A model generated the notes under the pieces. It searched no databases and was not told the origin of the DNA. It was given only the letters and a program-made list of their open reading frames with translations. This document shows positions 25,261-36,213 of a DNA stretch of 62,000 nucleotides, piece by piece. Within the stretch, counting starts at the first letter, position 1. The number at the start of each line of letters is the position of its first letter. The translations under genes and the position numbers were made by a program. Source of the stretch: Prorocentrum cordatum (Eukaryota > Sar > Dinophyceae > Prorocentrales > Prorocentraceae); assembly GCA_963575745.1 (NCBI GenBank), contig CAUYUJ010019603.1:1-62000 (forward strand). Reading direction: 5' to 3'.

Positions 25261-26169
25261 TCAGAGGTACTCCAGGCCCAGCAGCCTTCGCACCTGCTCG
25301 AGCAGAGGGAAGGTGAGGATCGCGTGCGGGCCGAGCCGGCAGTAGGCGGGCCACCACCCGCGGAATAGCATCAGAAGTCCTCCTGGGCTTCTGCTGAATG
25401 ACTGAACCACGTCAATGAAGCCGCGAGGGTACCGACCCCCGTCGTCCGCCATGACGCAGCTCTTGATGCAATCGAAGGGGGCCGCCACTGTGGTCGCGAC
25501 GACGCCCGTGATGAGGGACGTGGCCACGTGCAACGAAAACGGCTCTCGCCAGCGGTCCGAGGCGTCTGCGGAGCTGGCCCCGGTATGGCGAGGCCAGTGC
25601 CGCGCGAGCACGACTTTGGTCTGGTCGTACGTGGTCACCTCTCCAATGGCGATGGCGGCGCCACGGGGGGCCGAGGCGCTGACGCCCCGTAGCAGCAACC
25701 CGCGCACGGCGCCCTCGGGGCCTGCGCAGATCTCCCGCACCGCAGCCATGAAGCCTGGGTAGCGGCCAGGCTCCGCGAACAGGCGAACCTTCACCACGTC
25801 TGGGCCATTGGCGAAGACCGACCCGCCGAGCCCCGTCAAGGCTGCTGCTAGCGCGCGGTGCTGCAATCCTGGCTCCCTGTTGCTCGGGGTGACGAGGTCA
25901 CGGGCCATCGGGTAGAGACCTTTGGTGCACCCACTGTAGAGCAGCTCGCGCGCCACGGACGCAGATAACCCAGGCCTCCAGAGGCCCCGCCATGCACCTG
26001 CCTGCCGCCACGCCGCCTGCGCCTCGGCCACCGCTCCCCTGCCGATGCCCACCTGCCTGCGGGTCTTCACGACGTCCACTGGGTTGAGCAGCGCCGAGAC
26101 CGCAGCAGTGGACGTGCCGCCAGCGATGACGTCGCGCGCCACCTCTGGCACCGCTGCCAAGCCAGGCAT
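25261..26169 (-). CDS. Mitochondrial carrier (SLC25) family protein
   Basis: A six-helix inner-membrane solute exchanger of about 302 residues, the usual family length, without introns. Three ~100-residue repeats are visible. Repeat 1 has the signature NPVDVVKTRRQ. Repeat 2 has NGPDVVKVR, with the signature proline replaced by glycine, then RYPGF and LLLRGVSASAPRGA. Repeat 3 has APFDCIKSC and FRGWWPAYCRLGPHAILTFP. Overall form is closest to the uncoupling-protein/dicarboxylate/oxoglutarate branch, but the substrate cannot be read from sequence. The start is placed at the first in-frame ATG (26169); a GTG lies 45 nt upstream and an in-frame TAG further up. The 5' flank carries a spliced-leader relic 70 nt away, so the gene is probably a retrogene that stayed intact and may be expressed. 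Confidence 0.9.
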   Translation of the reverse strand: MPGLAAVPEVARDVIAGGTSTAAVSALLNPVDVVKTRRQVGIGRGAVAEAQAAWRQAGAWRGLWRPGLSASVARELLYSGCTKGLYPMARDLVTPSNREPGLQHRALAAALTGLGGSVFANGPDVVKVRLFAEPGRYPGFMAAVREICAGPEGAVRGLLLRGVSASAPRGAAIAIGEVTTYDQTKVVLARHWPRHTGASSADASDRWREPFSLHVATSLITGVVATTVAAPFDCIKSCVMADDGGRYPRGFIDVVQSFSRSPGGLLMLFRGWWPAYCRLGPHAILTFPLLEQVRRLLGLEYL

Positions 26170-26238
26170 GGTGGTCCGCGGTGCCAGCGCAGGCGTCGGC
26201 TTCAGGGCGGCCACGGACGACGGGCAGCTGGCGTCTGC

Positions 26239-26259
26239 CTTGAGCTGGAGTGGCTACGG
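26239..26259 (-). other. Spliced-leader relic 5' of the carrier gene
   Basis: On the minus strand this 21-mer begins CCGTAGCCA and ends GCTCAAG, matching the dinoflagellate spliced leader at 17 of 21 positions. The four differences are all transitions in the central segment. It lies 70 nt before the carrier ATG in the same orientation, as expected when a trans-spliced mRNA was reverse-transcribed and inserted into the genome. Confidence 0.75.
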
Positions 26260-26269
26260 AGGCCCAGAC

Positions 26270-26555
26270 CTCCGATGACTCGAATTTTCTCGAGTCGCCT
26301 GGCCAGCTTTTCATCCTCAGCCGATTTTGGATGGCCGTACCGACTGCCCAGAAGCGGCCTTCGGGCGCCGAACAGGGCGAAGATCCCCTGGCGGGATTTG
26401 TTGGAACCGTCAAAAATCTGGGGAGAGAAAGAAACTATGATGATGACCCCAGGATCGGAGGAGGGCCCAAATCCCGTCCACACTAGTCCCTGGTCCCTCT
26501 CCTGGAGACCATCTCCCAGGGACCATCCTGACCCGTTTTTCGAAGCGGTTCCTGC
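26270..26555. other. No gene recognised
   Basis: Unique sequence upstream of the carrier relic. No open frame of note. Confidence 0.45.
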
Positions 26556-26790
26556 CGTGGCGACGAAAAGGCCCAAGAGGGTTTCAAGTCGGCCCAGAGA
26601 GGCCCCCAAGACGGCTTCCGACGGCGTCAGACGGTCCAGGAATGCCCTGCGACGGCCAAAGAAGCCTCGAGAAGCCCTAACAGGCCCCCCAAAGGCCCAA
26701 GGAGGTCCCCAAGATGCCCCCAAGAGGCTCCCAGGGAGCTCCCAGGAGTGCCCCCAGATGCTCCCAAGATGCCCCCTCCCCGCCATCCTC
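26556..26790. repeat. CCAAGAGG-type degenerate repeat
   Basis: Irregular units such as GCCCAAGAGGGTTTCAAG, GGCCCCCAAGAC and CCCCAAGATGCCCCCAAG. Same family as at 17.9-18.6 kb. Confidence 0.75.
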
Positions 26791-27314
26791 CCCTACAAAT
26801 TTTCCGCAGGGTTTCCGCAACGGTTGGGGGAAAGCATGGTCCGATAGCTTGGCAGAGCTCTTGCCACAAAGCTCGGTCACATGGGCGATTTCAAAAGGCA
26901 GGGGGCGGCGGTGATTCGCCGTAGGCAACTTCGATAATGCCAACGTCTCGATATGCGCTGATGATTCCCATCCACCCCCGCATGATGTTCCCAGATGTGC
27001 CAAGGCAGTGCCAAGACGCACCGACGCGACCCTCATACATCCCATTATGATAGGGAGGCGGCCGGCGGCAGGAGGCGAAGCCCTTACGGATAAAGTATGG
27101 TACTGTAGAGTAAAGCAGGATCGAGTTTCTATTTGGAATCGACGTTGTCTGCTATGTGTGTTTCCACTCAGTGCCATGACTATTCCCGCTCTTCTGCAAC
27201 CAATCGTCTCATCGCCATCGCTCCCACGACCAATTGCCCTGCGAGCCGCACGCTGGTAGACCGAAACGAACAATTCAAGCTCATGGGATTGAGCGTAAGT
27301 GCTCGGCCACATTC
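26791..27314. other. No gene recognised
   Basis: Mostly unique sequence leading up to the higher-order repeat. Confidence 0.45.
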
Positions 27315-27600
27315 GGAACCTGACCGGACAAGAACGGGAAGCGTCGCTTTAGTCCACCAAGCATGTGGAATCTGCTCTGTTGTTGTTACGCCGCGCAGGT
27401 ATGCCGTGGCGCGCGTGTCGGCGTGCGTGCGGGTTGTGTTTTGCTGTGCTCCTGTGTGTTCTGCCGTGCTCCTGTTCTGCCGTGCTTCTGTGTTCTGCCG
27501 TGCCTCTGTGTGCTCTGTGTGTTCTGCCGTGCTCCTGTATTCTGCCATGCGGATCGTCGCGGTGGTTGTTTCCGCGGAGCTTCTGGGCGCGCACGGCAGA
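27315..27600. repeat. Module B, copy 1
   Basis: Unique head (GGAACCTGACCGGACAAG to CGCGCAGGTATGCCG), then several GTTCTGCCGTGCTCCTGT-type units, then GCTTCTGGGCGCGCACGGCAG. The CTGCCGTGCTCC units are the reverse complement of the GGAGCACGGCAG units of the A array that follows. Copies 2 and 3 (29497 and 32261) are nearly identical. Confidence 0.9.
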
Positions 27601-28495
27601 AAAAGATCAGGAGCACGGCAGAATAGGCCCCAAGAGCGAAGGAGCACGGCAGAAAAAGACTAGGAGCACGGCAGAATAGGCCCGAAGAGCGAAGAAACAC
27701 GGCAGGACAAAAAATCAGGAGCACGGCAGAATAGGCCCCAAGAGCTGCTGAGCACGGCAGAAAAAGACCAGGAGCACGGCAGAATCGACCCCAATAGCTA
27801 AGGAGCACAGCATAATAGGCCCCAAGAGCGAAACAGACGCCAGAAAAAAAAGACCATGCGCACGGCAGAATAGACCCCAAGAGCTAGGGAGCACGGCAGA
27901 AAAAGACCGACGCACGGCAGCATAGGCCCGAAGAGCCAAGGAGTACGACAGAAAACGACCAGGAGCACGGAAGGAGCACGGCAGAATAGGCCTCAAGAGC
28001 GAAGGAGCACGACATAATAGGACCAGGAGCAAGGCAGAATAGGCCCGAAGAGCGAAGGAGCACGGCAGAACACAAAAAACCAAGAGCACGGCAGAACAGG
28101 CCCCATGAGCGAAGGAAGACGGTAGAAAAAAACAGGAGCACGGCAGAATAGGCCCCAAGAGCGAAGGAGCACGGCAGAAAAAAAACAGTAGCACGGCAGA
28201 ATAGACCCCAAGAGCTAAGGAGCACGGCAGAAGAGGCCCCACGAGCGAAGGAACAAGGCAGAACAAGACCAGGAACACGGCATAATAAACCCTAAGAGCT
28301 AAGGAGCACGGCAGAGTAGGCCACAAGAGCGAAGGAGAACGGCAGAACAAGACCAATAACACGGCATAAGAAACCCGAATAGCGAAGGAGTACGGCATAA
28401 TAAGACCAAACACACGGCATAATCTACCCCAAGCACGAAGGAACACGGCAGATAGACCCCAAAAACGAAGGAGCACGGCAGAAATACTCATTCTC
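27592..28495. repeat. Array A, copy 1 (53-bp composite unit)
   Basis: The unit is a pair of half-units, each starting GGAGCACGGCAGAA: one continues TAGGCCCCAAGAGCGAA and the other AAAGACCA, about 53 bp together. Because 53 is not divisible by three, all minus frames cycle through the same hydrophobic, Cys-rich peptide with a 53-residue period. Long minus open frames here are artefacts of the repeat. Confidence 0.9.
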
Positions 28496-29496
28496 TGCCG
28501 TGTTCTTTTTTTCGTCCGCCATGCTCCGCCCGATTTTCTAAGGATCTCTGCAGCGAGAGCGCTGTTTTTAACATGGGAGGTAGTAAAACCACCTCTCCAA
28601 CATATCATTTTTGGTGAGGATGTCTCAGGCGATACACAAGTTTTTGATCAGATGTGAAATTCGCGACTTCCCATTTTTGGGGGATGTCTCAGGCGAACTG
28701 CTTATTTTTGATAACATCGATGTTACGAACATATCAATTTTGGGAGGATGCCTCAGGCGAAATCACATTTTGGGGTCGTCTCGAGGGCGATCCTGGGGGT
28801 CATATTGGGGCTCGTTTTGGGCCCTTTTGGGCCGTCTTGGAGCCCTCCAAAATCATTCCAGTGCGATGTTAGGCACATTGATTTTTTGAGGATGTCCATA
28901 GCGAAATCGTTATTCTTAGGAGGCTGGCTTAGACCATCAGGAAGCCTTTTTAGGAGCGATTCCAAGACGATGTTAGAACAGCAGTTTTCAAAACGATGTT
29001 GTTGCATTTGTTCATTTTTTGAGGACGTCCATAGCGAAATCGTCATTGTCGGCAGTCTCCAAGGCGCTGTTGGAGCCATCTTGGGCTCCTTTTGGGGCTC
29101 CCATTTCTTCATCTTGAAGCACTTCGAGAACGATCTCGAGGCGATGTTGCGAACATCTCATTTTTTGAGGATGTCCCCAGCGAGATGATCATTTTCTGCC
29201 GTGCTCCTTTTTCGGTCTGCCGCGCCCCTCCCAATTTTCTGAGGATCTCCCGAGCGAAAGCGCAATTTTCTACATGAGAAGTAGTAAAACAGCTTTTCCA
29301 GCATATCAGTTTTGCGAGGATGTCTCGGCCGAAAAGCTCATTTTCCATGCGCAGCGAAATCCTTGACATTTTCCAACATCCAGACTTTCCGAGGATGTCT
29401 CAAGCGAAAACGTCATTTTTAACAGAACACGTCTTAAACGATAGCCTCCAACATCTCCATTTTCGGAAGATGTCTCGAGCGAAACCGCTGTTTTGG
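28496..29496. repeat. Module C, copy 1
   Basis: Degenerate ~70-bp units centred on GAGGATGTCTCAGGCGAAA, recognisable at about 28614, 28680, 28742, 28889, 29020, 29168, 29241, 29315, 29390 and 29467. A 90-bp patch (about 28770-28860) is the reverse complement of the CCAAGAGGGCCC family. Confidence 0.88.
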
Positions 29497-29785
29497 GGAA
29501 CCTGACCGGACAAGAACGGGAAGCGTCGCTTTAGTCCACCAAGCATGTGGAATCTGCTCTGTTGTTGTTACGCCGCGCAGGTATGCCGTGGCGCGCGTGT
29601 CGGCGTGCGTGCGGGGTGTGTTTTGCTGTGCTCCTGTGTGTTCTGCCGTGCTCCTGTTCTGCCGTGCTTCTGTGTTCTGCCGTGCCTCTGTGTGCTCTGT
29701 GTGTTCTGCCGTGTTCCTGTATTCTGCCGTGCGGATCGTCGCGGTGGTCGTTTTGGCGGAGCTTCTGGGCGCGCACGGCAGAAAA
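29497..29785. repeat. Module B, copy 2
   Basis: Near-identical to 27315-27600 with a few substitutions, for example GCGGGTTGTG to GCGGGGTGTG. Confidence 0.92.
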
Positions 29786-31258
29786 AATATCAGGAGCACG
29801 GCAGAATAGGCCCAAAGAGCGAAGGAGCACGGCAGAAAAAAGCCAGGAGCACGGCAGAATAGACCCCAAGGGCAAAGGAGTACGGCAGAATAGACCGCCA
29901 AAGCGACGGAGCACGGCATGAAAAAGACCAGGAGCACGGCAGAATAGGCCTCAAGAGCGAAGGAGCACGGCAGAAAAAGACCGGACACGGCAGAATAGAC
30001 CCCAGCAGCTAAGGAGCAGGGCTGAATATGCCCCAAGTGCGAAGGAGCACGGTAGAAAAAGACCAGGAGCACGGCAGAACGGACCCCAAAAGCTAAGGAG
30101 CACGGCCGAAAATGACCAGGAGCACGGCAAAATAGGCCCCAAGAACGAAGGAGCACGGCAGAAAAAGACCAGGAGCACGGCAGAATAGACCCCAAGAGCT
30201 AAGGAGCACGGCAGAGTAGGCCCCAAGAGCGAAGGAACACGGCAAAAAAAAAACAGGAGCACGGCGGAATAGAACCCAAGAGACAAGGAGCACGGCAGAA
30301 TAGGCCCAACGAGCAAATGAGCACGGCAGAAAAAGACCAGGAGCACGGCAGACCAGACCCCAAGAGCGAAGGAGCACGGCAGAAAAAAAACAGGAGCACG
30401 GCAGAATAGGCCCGAAGAGCGAAGGAGCACGGCAGAAAAAGAAACCAAGAGCACGGCAGAATAGGCCCCAAGAGCTGCCGAGCACGGCAGAAAAAGACCA
30501 GGAGCACGGCCTAATAGACCCCAAGAGCGATGGAGCACGACAGAATAGGCACCAAGAGCGAAAAATACGCCAGAACAAGACCATGAGCACGGCAGAATAG
30601 ACCGCAAGAGCTAAGGTGCACGGCAGAACAAAAACCGAAGCACGGCAGAATATGCCCGAAGAGCCAAGGAGTACGGCAGAAAAAAAAACGACCAGGAGCA
30701 CGGCAGAACAGACCCCAAGAGCGAAAGAGCACGACAGAAATAGACCAGGAGCACGGCAGAATCGACCCCACGAGCTAAGGAGCACGGCAGAAAAAGACCA
30801 GAAGCACGGCATAATAGGCCCGAAACGCGAAGGAGCACGGCAGAAACCAAACACCATGAGCACGGCAGAATAGGCTCCAAGAGCGAAGGAGCACGGCAAT
30901 ACAAAAAATCAGGGGCACGGCATAATAGACCCCAAGAGCTAAGGAGCACGGCAGAAGAGGCCCCACGAGCGAAGGAGCAAGGCAGAGAACGACCAGGAAC
31001 ACGGCAGAATAAACCCTAAGAGCTAAGGAACACAACATACTAGGCCCCAAGAGCGAAGGACAACGGCAAAAAAAACCAGGAACACGGCAGAGTAGACCCC
31101 AAGAGCTAAGGAGGGCGGCAAGTCAGGAACACGGCAAAATAGGCCCGAAGAGCGAAGGAGTACGGCAGAAGAAGACCAGGAGCACGGCAGACTACACCCC
31201 AAGCGCTAAGGAGCACGGCACATACACACCCAAAACGAAAGAACACGGCAAACATACT
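29774..31258. repeat. Array A, copy 2 (longest)
   Basis: About 1.5 kb of the GGAGCACGGCAGAA composite unit, decaying to AACACGGCA-type units at the right end. Confidence 0.92.
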
Positions 31259-32260
31259 AATTTTCTGCCTTGCTTTCTTTTCGTCCGCCGTGCTCCGCCC
31301 GATTTTCTCAGGATGTTTGCAGCGAGGGAGCCATTTTAACATGAGAGGTAGTACAACCGCCTCTCCAACATATCATTTTTGTGAGGATGCCTCAGGCGAT
31401 ACACCACTTTTGAACATCTGTCAAATTCGCGACTTCCCATTTTTTGGGGGATGTCTCAGGCGAACTGCTTATGTTTGATAGAATATGTTTGATACAAACG
31501 ATGCTACGGACATATCAATGTTGTGAGGATGTCTCAGGCGAACTCACATTTTGGGGTCGTCTCGAGGTCGGGGCTCGTTTGGGGCCCTTTGGGGCCCTCT
31601 TGATGCCCTCCAAAATCATTACAGTGCGATGTCAGACACATTGAACTTTTGAGGATGTTCCTAGCGAAATCGTCATTTTTAGAAGGCTGACTTAGAACAT
31701 CTAGAAGCCTTTTCAGGAGCGATTCCAAGACGATGTTAGAACAGCAATTTTCAAAACGATGTTGCTGCTGTTGTTCATTTTTTAAGGATGTCCCTATTGA
31801 AATCGTCATTTTCGGTAGCCTTCAGGCCGCTGTTGGAGCCATCTTGGGCTCCTTTTGGGGCTCTCATTTCTTCATCTTGAAGCACTTCGAGAACGATGTC
31901 GAGGCGATGTTGCGAACATCTCATTTTCTGAGGATGTCCCCAACGAAATTAAAAGTCTCTGCCGTGCTCCTGTTTTCGGTCTGCCGCGCCCCCCCCCGAT
32001 TTGCTGAGGATCTCGCGAGCGAAAGCGCAATTTTTTACACGAGAGGTAGTACAACAGCTTTTCCAATATATTTTTTTTTCGAGGATGTCTCTGGCGAAGC
32101 GCTCATTTTCATGCACAACAAAGTCCTTGACATTTTTCAACATCCCGATGATCTGAAGATGTCTCGAGCGAAAACGTCATTTTTAACAGAAGGCGTCTTA
32201 AACGATAACCTCCAACATCTCCATTTTTGGGGGATGTCTCGAACGAAACCGCTGTTTTGG
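31259..32260. repeat. Module C, copy 2
   Basis: Same order of GAGGATGTC...GCGAAA units as copy 1, with small deletions (for example around 31560-31600). Confidence 0.9.
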
Positions 32261-32547
32261 GGAACCTGACCGGACAAGAACGGGAAGCGTCGCTTTAGTC
32301 CACCAAGCATGTGGAATCTGCTCTGTTGTTGTTGCGCCGCGCAGGTATACCGTGGCGCGCGTGTCGGCGTGCGTGCGGGGTGTGTTTTGCTGTGCTCCTG
32401 TGTGTTCTGCCGTGCTCCTGTTCTGCCGTGCTTCTGTGTTCTGCCGTGCCTCTGTGTGCTCTGTGTGTTCTGCCGTGTTCCTGTATTCTGCCGTGCGGAT
32501 CGTCGCGGTGGTCGCTTTGGCGGAGCTTCTGGGCGCGCACGGCAGGA
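32261..32547. repeat. Module B, copy 3
   Basis: Closest to copy 2; differs by a few bases such as GGTATACCG for GGTATGCCG. Confidence 0.92.
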
Positions 32548-33248
32548 AAAGATCAGGAGCACGGCAGAATAGGCCCCAAGAGCGAAGGAGCACGGCAGAA
32601 AAAGACCAAGAACACGGCAGAATAGACCCAAAGAGCAAAGGAGTACGGCAGAATAGACCCCAAGAGCTAAGGAGCACGGCAGAAAAAGACCAGGAGCACG
32701 GCAGAATAGGCCCCAAGAGCTGCCGAACACGGCAGAAAAATACCTGGAGCACGGCAGAATAGACCCCAAGAGCTAAGGAGCACGGCAGAATAGGCCCCAA
32801 GAGCGAAAAAGACGCTAGAAAAAGCCATGAGCACGACAGAATAGACCCCAAGAGCAAAGGAACACGGCAGACAAAAAACCGAAGCACGGCATAATAGGCC
32901 CAGCCAACCCGAAGAGTGAAGGAGTACGGCAGAATAGACCCCAAGAGCTAAGGAGCACGGCAGAAAAAGACCAGGAACACGGCAGAATAGGCCCCATGAG
33001 CGAAGGAGCACGGCAGAAAAAGAAACCAGGGGCACGGCTGAATAGGCCCCAAGGGCTGCCGAGCACGGCAGCAAAAGACCAGGAGCACGGCGGAATAGGC
33101 CCCATGAGCGAAGGAGCACGGCAGAAAAAAAACATGAGCACGGCAGAATAGACCCCAAGAGCAAAGGAACACGGCAAAAGAGGCCCCAAGAGCGAAGGAA
33201 CAAGGCAGAACAAGACCAGGAACACGGCATAATAAACCCTAAGAGCTA
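32534..33248. repeat. Array A, copy 3 (shortest)
   Basis: About 0.7 kb of the composite unit, ending at AAACCCTAAGAGCTAA. Confidence 0.92.
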
Positions 33249-34040
33249 ACGATTAGTTGTGATAAACTCGATGTTGCGAACAGATCAATTTTGTGAGGAT
33301 GTCTCAAGCGAAATACATTTTGGGGTCGTCTCGAGGGCGATCCTGGGGGTCATATTGGGGCCCGTTTGGGGCCCTTGGTGCCGTCTTGATGCCCTGCAGA
33401 ATCATTACGGTGCGATGTTAGACACATTATTTTTTGGAGGATGCTCTTAGCGAACTCGTCATTTCTAGACGGCTGACTTAGACCACCGAACAAACTTTTT
33501 TTCAGGAGCAATTCCAAAACACTATTGGAACAGCAGTTTTCAAAACGATGTTGTTGCTGTTGTTCATTTCTTGAGGACGTCCCTAGCGAATTCGTCATTT
33601 TCGGCAGTCTCCTGGGCGCTGTTGGAGCCATCTGGGGCTCCTTTTGGGGTTCTCATTTCTTCATCTTGAAGCACTTCGAGAACGATATCGAGGCGACGTT
33701 GCGAACATCTCATTTTTTGAGGACGCCCCCAGCGAAATGATCATTTTCTGCCGGGCTCCTTTTTCGGTCTGCCACACTCCTCCCATTTTTCTGAGGATCT
33801 CCCGGGCGAAAGCGCAATTTTTTAACATGAGGGGTAGTAACACAGTTTTTCCAACATATTTTTTTCGAGGATGTCTCGGACGAAACGCTCATTTCTCATG
33901 CGCAACAAAATCCTGGACATGTTTCAACATCCCGATGATCTGAGGATGTCTCGAGCGAAATGTCTTTTGCAGAAAACGTCTTCAACGATAGCCTCCAACA
34001 TCTCAATTTTCGGAGGATGTCTCGAGCGAGCTCGCTGTTT
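33249..34040. repeat. Module C, copy 3, truncated at both ends
   Basis: Lacks the first ~200 bp of the module. Ends at CTCGCTGTTTCTGGGAATCC, where copies 1 and 2 continue into module B. Confidence 0.88.
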
Positions 34041-34072
34041 CTGGGAATCCACAATTTTCTGGTGTTTTATCA

Positions 34073-34073
34073 C

Positions 34074-34104
<31 letters not shown>

Positions 34105-34126
34105 TGTATGTATGTATGTATGTATG

Positions 34127-34169
<43 letters not shown>

Positions 34170-34340
34170 GTATCTATGTATCTATGTATGTATGTATGTA
34201 TGTATGTATGTATGTATGTATGTATGTATGTATGTATGTATGTATGTATGTATGTATGTATGTATGTATGTATATGTGTGCCTGTGTGTATATATGTATA
34301 TGTGTATATATATACACATATATGTATATGTATTCGCACA
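34073..34340. repeat. (TATG)n tetranucleotide with a (TATC)n island
   Basis: TATG repeats from 34073, TCTA/TATC between about 34128 and 34167, TATG again to about 34272, then a degenerate TATATGTG tail. Confidence 0.95.
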
Positions 34341-34369
34341 TTCTATATAAGTTTATGTTTATGTATAGA

Positions 34370-34637
34370 CAAATGCAATCCGGAACACCATATTGTAATA
34401 TACTTTAAGACTTGATACATATTCAGCCAACACGTCCAGCTCGCTTCTCGTACCTCGAAGGCGCTTCCCGTCATCCGCCAACGAAACATGAAATGCAATC
34501 CCGCACCCCGTATAGTAAGAACATTTAAGATACGATGCAGATTCAGCCAGAACGTCCAGCTCGCTTCTCGTACCTCGAAGACGCTTCCCGTCATCCGCCA
34601 ACGAAGAACCAAATGCAATCCCGAACCCCATATCGTA
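34370..34637. repeat. ~122-bp repeat, two tandem copies plus a start
   Basis: AAATGCAATCC starts at about 34371, 34491 and 34612. Each unit contains GATGCAGATTCAGCCAGAAC, GTCCAGCTCGCTTCTCGTAC, CTCGAAGACGCTTCCCGTCA and TCCGCCAACGAA. Single copies or pieces recur at 35880, 39390-39545 and 44130. Confidence 0.88.
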
Positions 34638-34852
34638 ATCCCACCAGCCCTTTGGGCGTGAGTGGTTTAGGGAGCTCTCTCTGTCCTCAACCCCCCTTCT
34701 TCCCCTTCGGGGAGGGGTTTACCCCTCCCCCTCCCCCCTCCCCCTGGGCCTGGAGAGGGCGGGCCGCGGGGTGGTCAGGGGAGTCTTTTTCGACACCTGG
34801 GAGGGCTAAAAAAACGACACCCCTCACGAGGATTCTGCCCCCGACGGGGGGA
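34638..34852 (+). mobile_element. ~220-bp dispersed element, copy 2
   Basis: Starts CCAGCCCTTTGGGCGTGAGT and ends near CCCCCGACGGGGG; opposite orientation to copy 1 at 10281-10505 and very similar. It directly abuts the 122-bp repeat. Confidence 0.75.
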
Positions 34853-35035
34853 CGCCGAAATAAACCCTCTCCTCTTCTGTGAAGCCAAAATCATTGATTT
34901 TATTACGGTTTCGGCCCCATTTTGGCCTTCTGAGGGGGCAGCGCTCCTCTTCCTTGTTCTCAGAATCATTGATTTTACGAAGGTTTTGGGCTCATTTTGT
35001 CCTTCTCAGGGGGTAGCGCTCATTCGCGCTTCTGA
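34853..35035. other. Short direct repeat around ATTGATTTTA
   Basis: CATTGATTTTA(T/C) and CATTTTGG/TCCTTCT occur twice about 75-80 bp apart (from 34892 and 34968). No gene. Confidence 0.5.
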
Positions 35036-35268
35036 GGAGGTCGCAAGAGGCCCCAAGATGGCCCCAAGAGGCCCCCAGGAGGCTCCCAAGAGGCCTCCAA
35101 GAGACCCCCAACAGGCCCCCAAGAGGCCCCCAGAGGCCCCAAGAGGCCCCCAAGAGGCCCCCAGAGGCCCCCAGAGGCCCCCAAGAGACCCCCAAGAGGC
35201 CCCCAAGAGGCCCCCACGAGGACCCAAGAGGCTCCAAGAGGCCCCCAAGAGGCCCCACGAGGAGCCCG
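35036..35268. repeat. CCCCAAGAGGC minisatellite
   Basis: A fairly regular 11-13-bp repeat (GGCCCCCAAGA), the cleanest example of the CCAAGAGG family in this window. Confidence 0.92.
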
Positions 35269-35660
35269 AACGACTCACACCAGGACGAGGGGCCCGAACG
35301 ACTCACACCACGAAGAGCCCGAACGACTCACACCACAAGGAGGGGCCCGAACGACTCACACCAGGACGAGGCGCCCGAACGACTCACACCACGAGGAGCC
35401 CGAACGACTCACACCACGACGCGGGCCCCGAACGACTCACACCACGAGGAGCCCGAACGAGTCACACCAGGAGGAGGGGCCCGAACGACTCACACCAGGA
35501 TGAGGGGCCCGAACAACTCACACCACGAGAAGCCCGAACGACTCACACCAGGACGAAGAGCCCGAACGACTCACACCACGAAGAGCCCGAACGACTCACA
35601 CCAGGAAGAAGGGCCCGAACGACTCACACCAGGACGAGAAACCCCAAACGACTCAAATCA
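35269..35660. repeat. CCCGAACGACTCACACCA minisatellite
   Basis: Units of about 24-28 bp: a constant CCCGAACGACTCACACCA followed by a variable CGAAGAG, GGACGAGGGG or similar. About 15 copies. Confidence 0.95.
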
Positions 35661-36213
35661 CGAGGAGCGCTGTCTCTCCCTCCTCCTCCGCCTCGTCCTT
35701 CTCCCGCTCCCCCCACAAGGAGGATGTATAAGGAGGCGGGAGGAAGGAGGAACACGGGAGATATGCGGGCCCAAGCGGACGCACGCCTGAAAAACGCGGC
35801 TGTCGGCATGCTTCGCAAGAGTTGCTGCTGTGAGATGGGCTGGTGGGGATACGCGAAGCGTAAATAATAACATTTAATATATGATGCAGATTCAGCCAGA
35901 ACGTCCAGCTCGCTTCTCGTATCCCCATTTTTTGTGTACAAATAAAACAAGCGCAATCCCAACGCTGAGGAGGTCCCGCGAGCATTCACATCGCCGACCG
36001 CAAGGTCGGCCCGCGCGTGTGCGCGTCCACGGACGCAACGTGCGAAGCTTACCATCCACTGGTGGGCCCGCAGATCAGCGCGCGACCCTCTGGCCACGGG
36101 CTGGCGGCGAGCAGTGGTTTTCAAACGGCGGAACACATCATGTGCAGGAGAAGCACAGCGCAGCATGGCGGGAGCCGCCCTTGCCAGCAATGCGAAGCCG
36201 GCAACGCTCCAGG
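35661..36213. other. No gene; contains one 122-bp-family fragment
   Basis: 35875-35930 matches the GATGCAGATTCAGCCAGAAC to CGCTTCTCGTA part of the 122-bp repeat. The region from about 35965 shows the ACTGGTGGGCCCGC and CATCATGTGCAGG landmarks also found near 42030-42130 and, more diverged, in the 1.25-kb units. Confidence 0.55.

Larger units (their letters stand above)
27315..34040. repeat. Higher-order tandem repeat, three units of B-A-C modules
   Basis: Three large units begin with the same GGAACCTGACCGGACAAGAA sequence at 27315, 29497 and 32261, giving unit lengths of 2182, 2764 and about 1780 bp. Each unit has module B (~285 bp), module A (a short-unit array of 0.7-1.5 kb) and module C (0.8-1.0 kb of degenerate ~70-bp units). 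Size differences come mainly from array A and from truncation of the last C. Confidence 0.92.

Noticed and set aside
34905-34930. CCCCATTTTGGCC resembling the spliced-leader core
   Set aside because: Only the central ten bases match; the flanks do not, and the motif is part of a local direct repeat.
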